DNA of 22,777 nucleotides from an uncultured Veillonella sp. (GTDB lineage: Bacteria; Bacillota; Negativicutes; Veillonellales; Veillonellaceae). Made by a program: the position numbers and the translations under genes. The DNA lies in contig URQX01000015.1 of the NCBI GenBank assembly GCA_900550175.1, positions 1 through 22,777 on the forward strand, written 5' to 3'. Numbering within the stretch: position 1 is the stretch's first letter; the number at the start of each line of letters is the position of its first letter. Below the pieces are notes generated by a model. That model was not told where the DNA came from. It ran no database searches and was given only the letters and a program-made list of their open reading frames with translations. Of the stretch, positions 6,832 through 15,411 are shown one piece after another.

Positions 6832-9800
6832 ATGCAACACATGCTACGCATGGGTATTGACGTGGGCTCTACAACGGTTAAAGTTGTACTATTAGACGAA
6901 CACGATAATTATTTGTATAAAAAGTACATACGCCATTATGCGAACATTTTGGACACCGTATATACCTTGCTCCAAGAGGCTCAAGTGGGCCATGAAAATG
7001 ATCAAGTTCATGTATGTATTACCGGTTCTGGTGGTATGGCGATGGCTGAAAAGGTACGTATTCCATTCGTGCAAGAGGTTATTGCTGAAACACGTGCTGT
7101 AAAAGCATTGTATCCAGAAACTGATGTTATCATCGAACTTGGTGGTGAAGATGCGAAGGTAACCTATTTAGGTCAAACGGCAGAACACCGTATGAATGGT
7201 TCTTGTGCAGGTGGTACAGGTGCTTTCATCGACCAAATGGCGACTTTATTGCAAACGGATGCATCGGGTCTTAACCAATTGGCTATGAATGCTGATACGA
7301 TTTATCCAATTGCAGCACGCTGTGGCGTATTTGCTAAAACAGACGTACAAGCTTTGTTAAACCAAGGCGCATCTCATGAAAATATTGCAAAATCCGTATT
7401 CCAAGCGATTGTAAACCAAACAATTGCTGGCCTTGCATGCGGTCATAAAATCGAAGGTAATGTAGCATTCCTTGGCGGTCCGTTGACATTCTTGTCCGAA
7501 CTTCGTCAATGTTTCTGCGATACCTTAGAACTAGATGAAGCGCATCGCATTATCCCTGAAAACGGTGAATTATTCATCGCCTTAGGGGCGGCTTTGATGA
7601 AAGAAGACTGTCGTGAGATTACGGTTGGTCAATTAACAAAAGAAATTGGTGCTCTCATCGGTATTCCTATGGAGGCTACAGATCGTGTAGAACCTCTATT
7701 TAAAAATGAACAAGAATTAGAAGAATTCCGCGCTCGTCACGCTAAGGCAGTAACGCCAAAAGCAAATATTGAAGATGCGCAAGGTCCTTGTTATCTTGGT
7801 ATTGATGCTGGTTCTACCACACTTAAGGTAGTTCTTATCAATAGTAATAAGGAAATCATATTCTCTCATTATGGTCCTAACCATGGTAAACCATTAGAAA
7901 AATCTCGTGAAATGATCGAGAAAATTTATGAACTGTTACCAAAAGGCGCTTATATTGCGCATTCTGGTGTAACGGGTTACGGCGAAGCATTCCTTAAACG
8001 CGCCCTTGGCATCGATATCGGTGAAGTAGAAACAATGGCTCACTATCGTGCAGCTCGTTACTTCTGCCCTGATGTATCCTTTATCTTGGACATCGGCGGT
8101 CAAGATATGAAATGCTGTAAGGTTCGCGATGGCTATATCGAAGATATCGTATTGAACGAAGCGTGTTCCTCTGGTTGCGGCTCCTTTATCGATACATTTG
8201 CATCCGGTCTACGCATTCCAATTGACCAATTTGCGAAGGAAGGTTTGTTGGCATCCTTGCCAATCGACTTGGGCTCTCGTTGTACCGTATTTATGAACTC
8301 TAAAGTTAAGCAGGCTCAAAAAGAAGGTGCTACGGTACAAGATATCGCAGCAGGCCTTGCTTACTCTGTTATTAAAAATGCTCTTTATAAGGTTCTTAAG
8401 GTAAAAGATCCTAAAGAATTGGGTGATCATATCGTTGTACAAGGCGGTACATTCTACAATGAATCCGTATTGCGTGCTTTCGAGAAATTGATGGGCGTAG
8501 AAGTAATTCGACCTGACGTATCTGGCTTGATGGGTGCTTATGGTATGGCCCTTCTTGCGGCTGAAACGGCGGAAGAGTTACAAAAGGGTGAAAGTACATT
8601 GCTCGATAGTGAAGGACTTAATTCCTTACAAGTATCTACGACAATGCGCAATTGTGGCCTTTGCTCCAATAACTGTATGCTTACCATCAACGCCTTCTCT
8701 GATGGTCGTACCTACGTAACTGGTAACCGTTGTGATCGTGGTGCGGGCGGTATGATTCAAGAGGAACGCAAAGCAGTTCCTAACTTAGTAGACGTTAAAT
8801 TGCGTCGTTACTTCGACTATTATTTGAAGAAAAATATTCCAGAGTTCGAAGGTAAAATGCGCGTAGGTATTCCTCGTGTCCTCAACATGTATGAGGATTT
8901 CCCATTCTGGTTTACATTCTTTAATACACTTGGCTACGAAGTAATCCTTTCCGATTACACTACAAAGGAACAATACAACAAGGCTATTGATACGATTCCA
9001 TCCGATACAGCTTGCTACCCAGCAAAAGCGGTACATGGTCATATTCGTGATCTTGCGAATGCACAAGTAGACTTTGTTTGGTACCCTTGTATTCAGCATG
9101 GCCCTAAGGAATTTAGCCGCGACAATAATTACCATTGTCCAATGGTTATTTCCTATCCGGAACTTATTAAAAATAACATGCAAGAGGTTTTGGGGGATAC
9201 TCCATTCCACGCACCATTCTTGCCATTGGCTGATAAGAAATCCCTTGTTCCCGCCCTTGTGAAAGCATTGGACTTCTTGGACCTAAAGAAGAAAGATATT
9301 GCTAATGCTGTAGAAAAAGCTTGGGAAGAACAAGAAAACTGTAAGGCCTCTTATCGTGAAACGACAAAGAAAACTGTATCTCGCCTCGTAGCAGAACAAA
9401 TTCCTACCATCGTATTAGCTGGTCGTCCATATCATTTGGACTCCGGTATTAACCACGGTATTCCAGAGCTTATTACATCTCTTGGTATGGCTGTTCTTAC
9501 AGAAGATGGTGTTGCTCCACTAGGCAATGAAATTAAGCATTTACGTGTTGTAGACCAATGGTCCTACCATAGCCGTTTATATCGCGCTGCTGAATTCGTA
9601 AGTAGAACAGAAGGCTTCCAAATCGTTGAACTTAACTCCTTCGGTTGTGGCCTTGACTCTATCGTAGCGGATCAAGTAAAAGATATACTTTCAGCAAACC
9701 ATAAAATTCATACCTTACTCAAAATTGATGAAGGTACAAACCTTGGGGCTGTAACGATCCGTTTGCGTTCCTTGCAATCCGTAATGGAACGTAGCTTGCG

Positions 9801-11085
9801 TCGTCATCATAACCCAGAAGCACCAGAAGTGGTGGAAGAACAATTGCCAACCTACGATTATAATCGCGTGGTGTTCACAGAGGAAATGCGTAAGACCTAT
9901 AAAATCTTGGTGCCACAAATGTCACCATTGCATTTTAGCCTCTTAGATCCAGTCCTCAAAAATGAAGGCTATAACTTTGAAATGTTGCCAGCACCAACGC
10001 GTGACGATATTGAAGTGGGCTTGAAATATATCAATAATGATGCATGTTACCCAGCGATTATCGTTGTTGGTCAGCTCATGTCTGCACTATTATCTGGTAA
10101 ATACGATATCGATAAAACAGCTGTTATCATCTCTCAAACAGGTGGTGGTTGCCGTGCTACAAACTACATTGGCTATTTGCGTAAAGCATTGATTGACGCT
10201 GGTATGAAACAAGTGCCGATCCTATCCCTCAATGCGAGTGATATGGAACGTCAACCAGGCTTTAAATTGACAAAAGGTTTCTTACATCGCATGATTCAAG
10301 CCGTTGTTTACGGTGATGCCCTCATGCAATGCGTATTGGCTACACGGCCTTACGAAACCAACCCAGGCTCTACAGATGCATTATGTGATTACTGGATTAA
10401 AAAGTTACGTGAAAACATTACATCTGCCAGTCTTCGTCAGTACAATAAGTACATCAAAGAAATTATTCATGACTTTGATAACTTGCCAGTTAATAAAGAT
10501 GTACAAAAACCTCGCGTTGGCGTCGTAGGGGAAATTTACGTTAAATTCCACCCAAGTGCTAACAACCATATCAATGAACTCATTGAAAAAGAAGGTGGCG
10601 AAGTCGTTACATCTGGTTTATTAGACTTCTTCTTGTACTGTGCAATGGACAGCACGTACCGGGCTAAACACCTTGATGGTACATGGCTATCTGGCTTCTT
10701 CGGTACATTGGCTCGTGAAGCCCTTGAACTTTACCGTTTGCCATACGCTAAAGCCGTAGCAGCGTCTAAAAACTTTGACCCTCTACAACGTATGACAGAA
10801 GTAGCAAAAGAAGCGGCCCACTACATTGGTCTTGGTAACCAATGCGGTGAAGGCTGGTTCCTCACAGGCGATATGATTGACCTCATTGAAAAAGGGGCAA
10901 AACAAATCGTATGCTTGCAACCATTCGGATGCTTGCCAAACCACGTTACAGGTAAAGGCATGGTGAAAACACTATCCGCTGCCTACCCAGACGTGCGCAT
11001 TGCTGCCATCGACTACGATCCGGGCTCCAGTGCAGTAAACCAAGCAAACCGACTAAAACTGCTACTATCGACAATGTTTGAATAA
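6832..11085 (+). CDS. Large 2-hydroxyacyl-CoA dehydratase activase-related protein
   Basis: This 1417-residue protein joins modules of the radical 2-hydroxyacyl-CoA dehydratase system. Residues 8-270 are an HgdC-type ATPase (BadF/BadG/BcrA/BcrD fold; GIDVGSTT at 8-15) with C125 and C164 at the places of the two HgdC cysteines that hold a 4Fe-4S cluster. A second such domain (about 320-590) starts with GIDAGSTT (323-330) and has C445, C449 and C484. A CxxCxxxC motif (C608, C611, C615, with C634) may bind another cluster. A DUF2229-like part follows (about 670-960), then an HgdB-like part (about 1020-1400) with C1072, C1107 and C1367. Such fusions are widespread in anaerobes but their substrate is unknown; ATP-driven electron injection into a dehydratase or reductase is the family inference. 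ATG 6832 follows GAGAGG. No hgdAB-type partner is adjacent, so it may be self-contained. Confidence 0.88.
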   Translation: MQHMLRMGIDVGSTTVKVVLLDEHDNYLYKKYIRHYANILDTVYTLLQEAQVGHENDQVHVCITGSGGMAMAEKVRIPFVQEVIAETRAVKALYPETDVIIELGGEDAKVTYLGQTAEHRMNGSCAGGTGAFIDQMATLLQTDASGLNQLAMNADTIYPIAARCGVFAKTDVQALLNQGASHENIAKSVFQAIVNQTIAGLACGHKIEGNVAFLGGPLTFLSELRQCFCDTLELDEAHRIIPENGELFIALGAALMKEDCREITVGQLTKEIGALIGIPMEATDRVEPLFKNEQELEEFRARHAKAVTPKANIEDAQGPCYLGIDAGSTTLKVVLINSNKEIIFSHYGPNHGKPLEKSREMIEKIYELLPKGAYIAHSGVTGYGEAFLKRALGIDIGEVETMAHYRAARYFCPDVSFILDIGGQDMKCCKVRDGYIEDIVLNEACSSGCGSFIDTFASGLRIPIDQFAKEGLLASLPIDLGSRCTVFMNSKVKQAQKEGATVQDIAAGLAYSVIKNALYKVLKVKDPKELGDHIVVQGGTFYNESVLRAFEKLMGVEVIRPDVSGLMGAYGMALLAAETAEELQKGESTLLDSEGLNSLQVSTTMRNCGLCSNNCMLTINAFSDGRTYVTGNRCDRGAGGMIQEERKAVPNLVDVKLRRYFDYYLKKNIPEFEGKMRVGIPRVLNMYEDFPFWFTFFNTLGYEVILSDYTTKEQYNKAIDTIPSDTACYPAKAVHGHIRDLANAQVDFVWYPCIQHGPKEFSRDNNYHCPMVISYPELIKNNMQEVLGDTPFHAPFLPLADKKSLVPALVKALDFLDLKKKDIANAVEKAWEEQENCKASYRETTKKTVSRLVAEQIPTIVLAGRPYHLDSGINHGIPELITSLGMAVLTEDGVAPLGNEIKHLRVVDQWSYHSRLYRAAEFVSRTEGFQIVELNSFGCGLDSIVADQVKDILSANHKIHTLLKIDEGTNLGAVTIRLRSLQSVMERSLRRHHNPEAPEVVEEQLPTYDYNRVVFTEEMRKTYKILVPQMSPLHFSLLDPVLKNEGYNFEMLPAPTRDDIEVGLKYINNDACYPAIIVVGQLMSALLSGKYDIDKTAVIISQTGGGCRATNYIGYLRKALIDAGMKQVPILSLNASDMERQPGFKLTKGFLHRMIQAVVYGDALMQCVLATRPYETNPGSTDALCDYWIKKLRENITSASLRQYNKYIKEIIHDFDNLPVNKDVQKPRVGVVGEIYVKFHPSANNHINELIEKEGGEVVTSGLLDFFLYCAMDSTYRAKHLDGTWLSGFFGTLAREALELYRLPYAKAVAASKNFDPLQRMTEVAKEAAHYIGLGNQCGEGWFLTGDMIDLIEKGAKQIVCLQPFGCLPNHVTGKGMVKTLSAAYPDVRIAAIDYDPGSSAVNQANRLKLLLSTMFE

Positions 11086-11142
11086 AAGTGCTTTGTTATA
11101 TTTTCAATGGGGCCCCGTGACAACTACATAACACTAGTATAG

Positions 11143-11217
11143 AAAAAACACAGCCCTCTCTTGGCTCAGTACGTCACTACGTTCCGTAAAATCGCTGCAG
11201 AGAGGGCTGTATTCTTT
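11143..11217. terminator. Bidirectional terminator-like hairpin T1
   Basis: ACAGCCCTCTCT (11150-11161) pairs perfectly with AGAGAGGGCTGT (11199-11210). An A-run precedes and a T-rich stretch follows, so it could terminate transcription from either side, in particular from the activase gene. The long loop includes the 32-nt sequence shared with T2. The left arm has an even longer perfect partner, 19 nt, at 11351-11369, which lies outside this hairpin and ends in seven Ts. Confidence 0.75.
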
Positions 11218-11350
11218 TCTATATGCGCTAATTATGAAGATGTCCCATTATAAAATGTAAATGATCCATCTACTATATATCTAATAGCTCCATCGTTTTT
11301 TTATCTCATTATTCACAAAAAATTCGCAATACATCTAACGGAAAAAGAGG

Positions 11351-11370
11351 AGAGAGGGCTGTGTTTTTTT
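11351..11370 (+). repeat. Extra copy of the T1 right arm with T-tail
   Basis: The 19 nt at 11351-11369 are the exact reverse complement of 11143-11161, the left arm of hairpin T1 including its A-run. The nearer right arm at 11199-11210 matches only 12 bp before diverging. The region therefore contains one left arm and two competing right arms, as if a hairpin was duplicated and partly deleted. Confidence 0.75.
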
Positions 11371-11494
11371 CCCTACAATCAGTTGGACAGGTACTTTCCT
11401 TTATTGTGCTTAGTGTATTTGTAAAAAAGAATTAATATATTTTAATTATAGTCTGATAGTCCTACAATGGGACATCTTCATAGCAAAAATTAAT

Positions 11495-11573
11495 AAAAAT
11501 AGCGGTACCTTTTTCGAAGCGATTTTACGGAACGAAGTGACGTACTGAGCAAGAAGAAGGTACCGCTGTTTTT
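11495..11573. terminator. Bidirectional terminator-like hairpin T2
   Basis: AGCGGTACCTT (11501-11511) pairs with AAGGTACCGCT (11557-11567); flanking AAAAAT and GTTTTT extend the pairing and supply a T-tail on both strands. The stem is unrelated in sequence to T1, but the loop carries the same 32-nt sequence in inverted orientation (11519-11550). It lies 72 nt beyond the stop of the - strand exporter gene and probably ends that transcript. Confidence 0.75.
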
Positions 11574-11638
11574 ATACTAAAATTTATTCTATTGTAACGG
11601 GGCCCCATTGTAGGGCTCACACAAATGTATAAAAGAGA

Positions 11639-12826
11639 TTATTCTTTCTCTACTAAACCATATAAGCACAATAAGGAAAGCGCTGAACATACTAGCATTG
11701 TAATCCCCATTGGTATACCCGTATGATCCCCACCTATACCAACTAATGGTGATACAATACCTGCCGCAAACATGCTTGCAAAGCCCAGTATGGCAGAGGC
11801 GCTGCCTGCCATTTTTCCATAGTTAGTCATAGCCATAGAGAAGGAGGCGGAACCGAATAGGGATACTGTACACACCGTAAAGAATAGAATTATTGTTACA
11901 GGAATGAGAGACCATTCAAAAATCATGGCTACTAAGAATAGTAAGGAGCCGATAGTCAGTTGCCATAGACTGAATGTAAGTATTTGACGAGATGTTACGA
12001 CATTACTTACTCGCCCGCTAATGGCACTGGCCAAGATAATGCCGCAGCTATTGATACCAAAAAGATAACTAAATTTCTGGGCTGAAAGTTGGAAAATATT
12101 TTGGTATACAAAGGATGAACCTGATATATAGGCAAAGAAAGCGCCGAAAGCAAAGAATTGAATTAAAGATTGTCCCAGGAAACGTTTATCTTTGATCAGT
12201 GTAAAGTAGTTATTTATAGCCGTAGCAAGGCCGCCAGTAACGCGGTTTTCCTTTGGTAAGCTTTCACGGAAAAGAAGAGAACCTAGTAATAGAATAGCAG
12301 AGAATACTGCTAAGACAACAAAGATTACACGCCATGTAGTAAATAAGAGCAGTTGACCGCCTACTAAAGGTGCAATTACAGGTGCGAGGCCATTGACCAT
12401 CATGAGCAAAGCAAATAGCTTAGTCAGTTCTTGACCAGATGCAAAGTCTCGAGCGATGGCTTTGGCAATTACAACGCCTACAGAGCCGGTTAAGCCTTGT
12501 AGAAATCTTCCTAGTAAAAGTATTTCGATACTAGGCGCATAGGCACAAATAATACTAGAGATAACACATAGTAAATTACCTATAATAAGTGGTAACTTAC
12601 GACCCATTGTGTCACTTATTGGGCCACCAAATAATTGGCCTAAGGCAACACCAAAGGTCATAACACCAATGGTCATTTGAATATTAGATGCTGTTGTATT
12701 TAATTCGCCAGGCATAATCGGTAATGCAGGTAAATATAGATCTGTTGCGAGCGGTGTAATAGCTGTTAACATGCCAAGGAATACTACCAAGATAAAGGAA
12801 ACCTTAGCAGAATTTTCTTGAGTCAT
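11639..12826 (-). CDS. Bcr/CflA-family multidrug efflux MFS transporter
   Basis: This 395-residue membrane protein belongs to the major facilitator superfamily, Bcr/CflA drug:H+ antiporter group. It opens with a short cytoplasmic end and a first membrane segment running into the family hallmark TPLATDLYLPALP (24-36), followed by motif A, GGPISDTMGRKLP (67-79), and the segment GRFLQGLTGSVGVVIAKAIA. The length and hydrophobic pattern fit 12 membrane helices. It probably exports antibiotics or other small molecules by proton exchange; the substrate cannot be read from sequence. The ribosome site (complement of CCTCC at 12832-12836) is strong. The mRNA leader carries a terminator-like hairpin. 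It is a single-gene unit, convergent with the activase gene. Confidence 0.88.
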   Translation of the reverse strand: MTQENSAKVSFILVVFLGMLTAITPLATDLYLPALPIMPGELNTTASNIQMTIGVMTFGVALGQLFGGPISDTMGRKLPLIIGNLLCVISSIICAYAPSIEILLLGRFLQGLTGSVGVVIAKAIARDFASGQELTKLFALLMMVNGLAPVIAPLVGGQLLLFTTWRVIFVVLAVFSAILLLGSLLFRESLPKENRVTGGLATAINNYFTLIKDKRFLGQSLIQFFAFGAFFAYISGSSFVYQNIFQLSAQKFSYLFGINSCGIILASAISGRVSNVVTSRQILTFSLWQLTIGSLLFLVAMIFEWSLIPVTIILFFTVCTVSLFGSASFSMAMTNYGKMAGSASAILGFASMFAAGIVSPLVGIGGDHTGIPMGITMLVCSALSLLCLYGLVEKE

Positions 12827-12852
12827 ACAATCCTCCTATCTTAAAATGGGAA

Positions 12853-12882
12853 AAATAAAAGCCTGCGAATCGCACTTCGCAG
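12853..12882 (-). promoter_or_regulatory. Terminator-like hairpin in the exporter leader
   Basis: CTGCGAA (12863-12869) and TTCGCAG (12876-12882) form a 7-bp stem with a 6-nt loop. Read on the - strand it is followed by GC and then a TTTTATTTTT tract (12851-12860), the shape of an intrinsic terminator, yet it lies upstream of the exporter start on the same strand with no gene on that strand before it. It could be an attenuator; a + strand role is less likely because that side lacks an immediate T-run. Confidence 0.5.
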
Positions 12883-13045
12883 ACTGCATTTAATTTTTTC
12901 TATTTGATACGATGTATTTTACCATGATTGAGAAAAAATATCTATATGAAATATTGAGTTGGCTATATCTCTATTTATAGATTACAATTAGTATATTAAT
13001 TATATCTAAAAAAATCAATGTGCTTATTGGTGATGGGAGAATTAT

Positions 13046-13330
13046 ATGAAATATTTAATAAAAGGTTTTGTGTTAGCTGCAATAGTAGTAATCGGGACCG
13101 CTACGGTTTCATCTGTAGAAGCAATTAGTTCTGATGAGGCTGTTCAAAGCGCCTTAGCACGTGTGCCGGGTGCAACAGTTGCAAATGTAACTGAATTCAA
13201 TCGTGATTATGAGAATGGCCGTTTAGAGTATGAAGGTGAAATACATTATAATGGTTATGAATATGATTTTGAAATAGATGCAGATACTGGGACCATTACT
13301 AAATGGGAAGTAGAGCAAGAGGCTTATTAA
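13046..13330 (+). CDS. Small secreted PepSY-domain protein
   Basis: This 94-residue protein starts with a clear signal peptide: MKYLIKG, a hydrophobic core, and a likely signal peptidase I cleavage after VEA at residue 26. The mature part is one PepSY domain: SSDEAVQSALARVPGATVAN helix, then strands with EYEGEIHYNGYEYDFEIDA and the ending DADTGTITKWEVE. PepSY domains are thought to bind or inhibit peptidases or act as chaperone-like modules; this one is probably periplasmic. GGGAGA at 13035-13040 precedes the ATG. It is a lone gene with - strand genes on either side, so context gives no further hint. Confidence 0.88.
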   Translation: MKYLIKGFVLAAIVVIGTATVSSVEAISSDEAVQSALARVPGATVANVTEFNRDYENGRLEYEGEIHYNGYEYDFEIDADTGTITKWEVEQEAY

Positions 13331-13424
13331 TAGATTATTACAATTATATGTAGCAAATTAGTGAATTCTAAACTGTATTATCATTAATCTATGTTATATA
13401 TATATAGTATTTTCATATGTGGCA

Positions 13425-13463
13425 ACAAAAAAGAACAGCTCGTGAAGAGCTGTTCTTTTTTGT
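13425..13463. terminator. Bidirectional intrinsic terminator
   Basis: A perfect 17-bp stem, left arm 13425-13441 and right arm 13447-13463, has the loop GTGAA. A-runs and T-runs lie within the stem, so it works on both strands: for the PepSY gene on + and for the lactate permease on -, whose stop codon is 15 nt away. Confidence 0.93.
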
Positions 13464-13477
13464 ATTGTTACCAGTTC

Positions 13478-15115
13478 TTAGAAGAAGAAGTGGTGAATTT
13501 CATGGATGAAATGTTGACCGAAGAAGGAGATACAACCATGCATAACGATGAAGATCAAGAAGTATTTGAATGCGCTGTTCATGATAACACTTGCTTCGAT
13601 TTCATGTTCTAAGTTGTGAGCTTCTTCAGAACCAATTTCTTTGTGGTTTTCTAGGTATGCTTTCAAAGCAGGACCTACGGCACCAATAGAAATCGCGATG
13701 GATTGTGGGGACAACATTTTGCCGATACCAGCTGCACCGGAGTTAACTGCTGCCAACCAGAAGCCAAGGTCTTCGAAGTTTGTAGGATCTAAACCTTGAG
13801 CTGCAGCGATTTGAAGTGGGCCAAACAATACGTTGGAGTTTGTACCGGAACCTGTCAAGAAGGCACCCAATGCACCTACGATAGGAGCGAATAGAGGATA
13901 CAAGGAACCTGTACCAGCAACCATTGCTTTTGCAATATCTGCAGTCATACCAGAGTAAGTCATCAATTTAGCTGTCATAACAACTGTGATGATTGTAAGG
14001 TATGTGAATTTCAAGTTTTTAACTGTGGAACCCAATGTACCGAAGATTTCGCCAGCTTTTGCTTTTTGGATGAAACCACCAACAATACCAGCGATGAAGA
14101 TCATGATACCAGGAGTTGCAATCCATACGAATGTGTAAGGTTTTGCACCAGGACCTTGGTAGATAGGTACAGATGTTTTAATGGACGCAAGAGGACCATT
14201 AATTGCAGGGAACAATTTGGAAGTTAATAACAATAATACAAAGATTAAGATGAATGGCATTGCAGCTACAAGGCCTTCGCTACCAGAAACTTTTGGAACT
14301 TCGCCAGTTTGTTTAACTGCGTATTCAGGATCATTAGGAGGCATAATTTTTGCACAAATAATGATAACTGCCATGATAACGATGGATGCAGAGATTACGG
14401 ATAATTCTGGACCCATTACTGCGTTGATTATAGTTTCAGGAATAGCTAATGCTAAACCGGAAAGTAATGTAACAAGGAATACGCCTTTTAACGCTTTGAT
14501 ACCGCCACCAATAATCATAACAACGAAGAATGGTGCGATAAGGTTAAGTAAGAATAATTGTACGGAAATGAATGTACCTAAATGGCTTGGATCAAGACTA
14601 GTTAAGGATGCCAATGTAGTTGTTGGAATACCAATGGAGCCGAATGTTGTAGGTACGGAGTTAGCAACGAGACATGCAATGATAGATTTTAGTGGGTCAA
14701 AACCTACTGCAACCATCATAGCAGCTGGAATTGCAACGGCAGTACCAAAGCCAGCCATACCTTCCATGAAGGCACCAAAGCCCCATGCAAGTAACAATGC
14801 AAGTACACGAGTATCAGATGTTACAGAAGAAAGCATTGTTTTAATAGTTTCCATTGCTTTCGTATGTACTACCAAGTTATAAACGAAGATAGCAGCTGTA
14901 ATAACTAATAGGATTGGCCAGATTGCCAATGCGGCACCTTCAAGGGCACCAGTGACCATAATGAATGGGTCAGATTGGAATGCTGTAATAGCGATGATGA
15001 AAGAACCGATTGCAGCAACACTTGTTGCTTGCCATGCAGGTAATTTCAAGATGGATAACGCTACGATCAACCAAATGATTGGAGATAGCGCTAATAGAAC
15101 GGTGATAGCACTCAT
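13478..15115 (-). CDS. lctP: L-lactate permease (LctP family)
   Basis: This is a large, very hydrophobic permease of the LctP/LldP/GlcA family, about 545 residues with some 12-14 membrane helices. Recognisable segments include ALSPIIWLIVAL near the N-terminus, GFGAFMEGMAGFGTAVAIPA and GSIGIPTTTLASL, typical of lactate permeases. It imports lactate (possibly also glycolate) with protons. The neighbouring dehydrogenase on the same strand supports a role in lactate catabolism, the main energy metabolism of Veillonella-like anaerobes. Two starts are possible: ATG at 15127, which has no room for a ribosome site because AAAGG abuts it, and ATG at 15115, preferred, about 11 nt after that AAAGGA. Confidence 0.92.
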   Translation of the reverse strand: MSAITVLLALSPIIWLIVALSILKLPAWQATSVAAIGSFIIAITAFQSDPFIMVTGALEGAALAIWPILLVITAAIFVYNLVVHTKAMETIKTMLSSVTSDTRVLALLLAWGFGAFMEGMAGFGTAVAIPAAMMVAVGFDPLKSIIACLVANSVPTTFGSIGIPTTTLASLTSLDPSHLGTFISVQLFLLNLIAPFFVVMIIGGGIKALKGVFLVTLLSGLALAIPETIINAVMGPELSVISASIVIMAVIIICAKIMPPNDPEYAVKQTGEVPKVSGSEGLVAAMPFILIFVLLLLTSKLFPAINGPLASIKTSVPIYQGPGAKPYTFVWIATPGIMIFIAGIVGGFIQKAKAGEIFGTLGSTVKNLKFTYLTIITVVMTAKLMTYSGMTADIAKAMVAGTGSLYPLFAPIVGALGAFLTGSGTNSNVLFGPLQIAAAQGLDPTNFEDLGFWLAAVNSGAAGIGKMLSPQSIAISIGAVGPALKAYLENHKEIGSEEAHNLEHEIEASVIMNSAFKYFLIFIVMHGCISFFGQHFIHEIHHFFF

Positions 15116-15175
15116 TTCTAAAATCATCCTTTCAAGAAAAATAAAAATATATGCTTAACAGGACGATGTAGCTTA

Positions 15176-15190
15176 ATCAATTTAATTGAT
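15176..15190. promoter_or_regulatory. Palindrome in the lactate permease leader
   Basis: ATCAAT-TTA-ATTGAT is a perfect 15-nt palindrome about 60 nt upstream of the permease start, in otherwise featureless AT-rich DNA. It is a candidate operator for a lactate-responsive regulator; no regulator gene is in the window and the promoter itself is not clear. Confidence 0.3.
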
Positions 15191-15294
15191 GAGTAAATCG
15201 CTATTGTATTAAGTTGTAAAAGTTCAGTTAAAATAAAGAATTACAATAAAATAACAGATATACTTATCATAAAAAGTGATATATCTCTTAAAAA

Positions 15295-15325
15295 TTTTTA
15301 ACCTCATTACATATGAGGTTAAAAA
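15295..15325. terminator. AT-ended hairpin between dehydrogenase and permease
   Basis: TTTTTAACCTCAT (15295-15307) pairs perfectly over 13 bp with ATGAGGTTAAAAA (15313-15325) around a 5-nt loop. The T-run on the - strand makes it a second terminator behind the dehydrogenase gene, directly after the GC-richer hairpin at 15335-15361. Confidence 0.7.
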
Positions 15326-15334
15326 TATAAGAGA

Positions 15335-15361
15335 GGGGACATAAACAGTGTTTATGTCCCC
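15335..15361 (-). terminator. Intrinsic terminator of the dehydrogenase gene
   Basis: GGGGACATAAAC (15335-15346) and GTTTATGTCCCC (15350-15361) form a perfect 12-bp stem with a 3-nt loop, 50 nt beyond the dehydrogenase stop. Together with the next hairpin it separates the dehydrogenase transcript from the permease, allowing at most partial read-through. Confidence 0.85.
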
Positions 15362-15411
15362 TTCTTTACCGACTACATGTCCATGTTAGGGCCTTTGTAA
15401 GGTCTTAGGTA

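Larger units (their letters stand above)
11105..11610. repeat. Nested inverted-repeat block between convergent genes
   Basis: The block is bounded by CAATGGGGCCCCGT (11105-11118) and its perfect reverse complement (11597-11610), extending to 19 bp with one mismatch. Inside, 11164-11195 is the inverse of 11519-11550 (32 nt, one mismatch) and ATGAAGATGTCCCATT (11234-11249) is the perfect inverse of 11466-11481. All three pairs are nested in the same order, so the whole block could fold as one interrupted hairpin with a roughly 216-nt AT-rich centre. No ORF of note lies inside. It fills nearly the entire space between the activase and exporter genes. Confidence 0.85.

Noticed and set aside
8785..9210. 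141-residue open frame on - inside the activase gene
   Set aside because: It is antisense to a strongly conserved coding region, with unusual composition and no ribosome site.
11105..11610. Insertion sequence with transposase
   Set aside because: Terminal inverted repeats suggested it, but the interior has no ORF of useful size and no obvious target-site duplication is visible.
13391..13612. 73-residue frame on + overlapping the permease 3' end
   Set aside because: It runs through the bidirectional terminator and is antisense to the permease C-terminus.
14181..14882. 233-residue open frame on + inside the lactate permease gene
   Set aside because: It lies wholly opposite a clearly recognisable permease, has no ribosome site and no family resemblance; it reflects the codon bias of the - strand gene.
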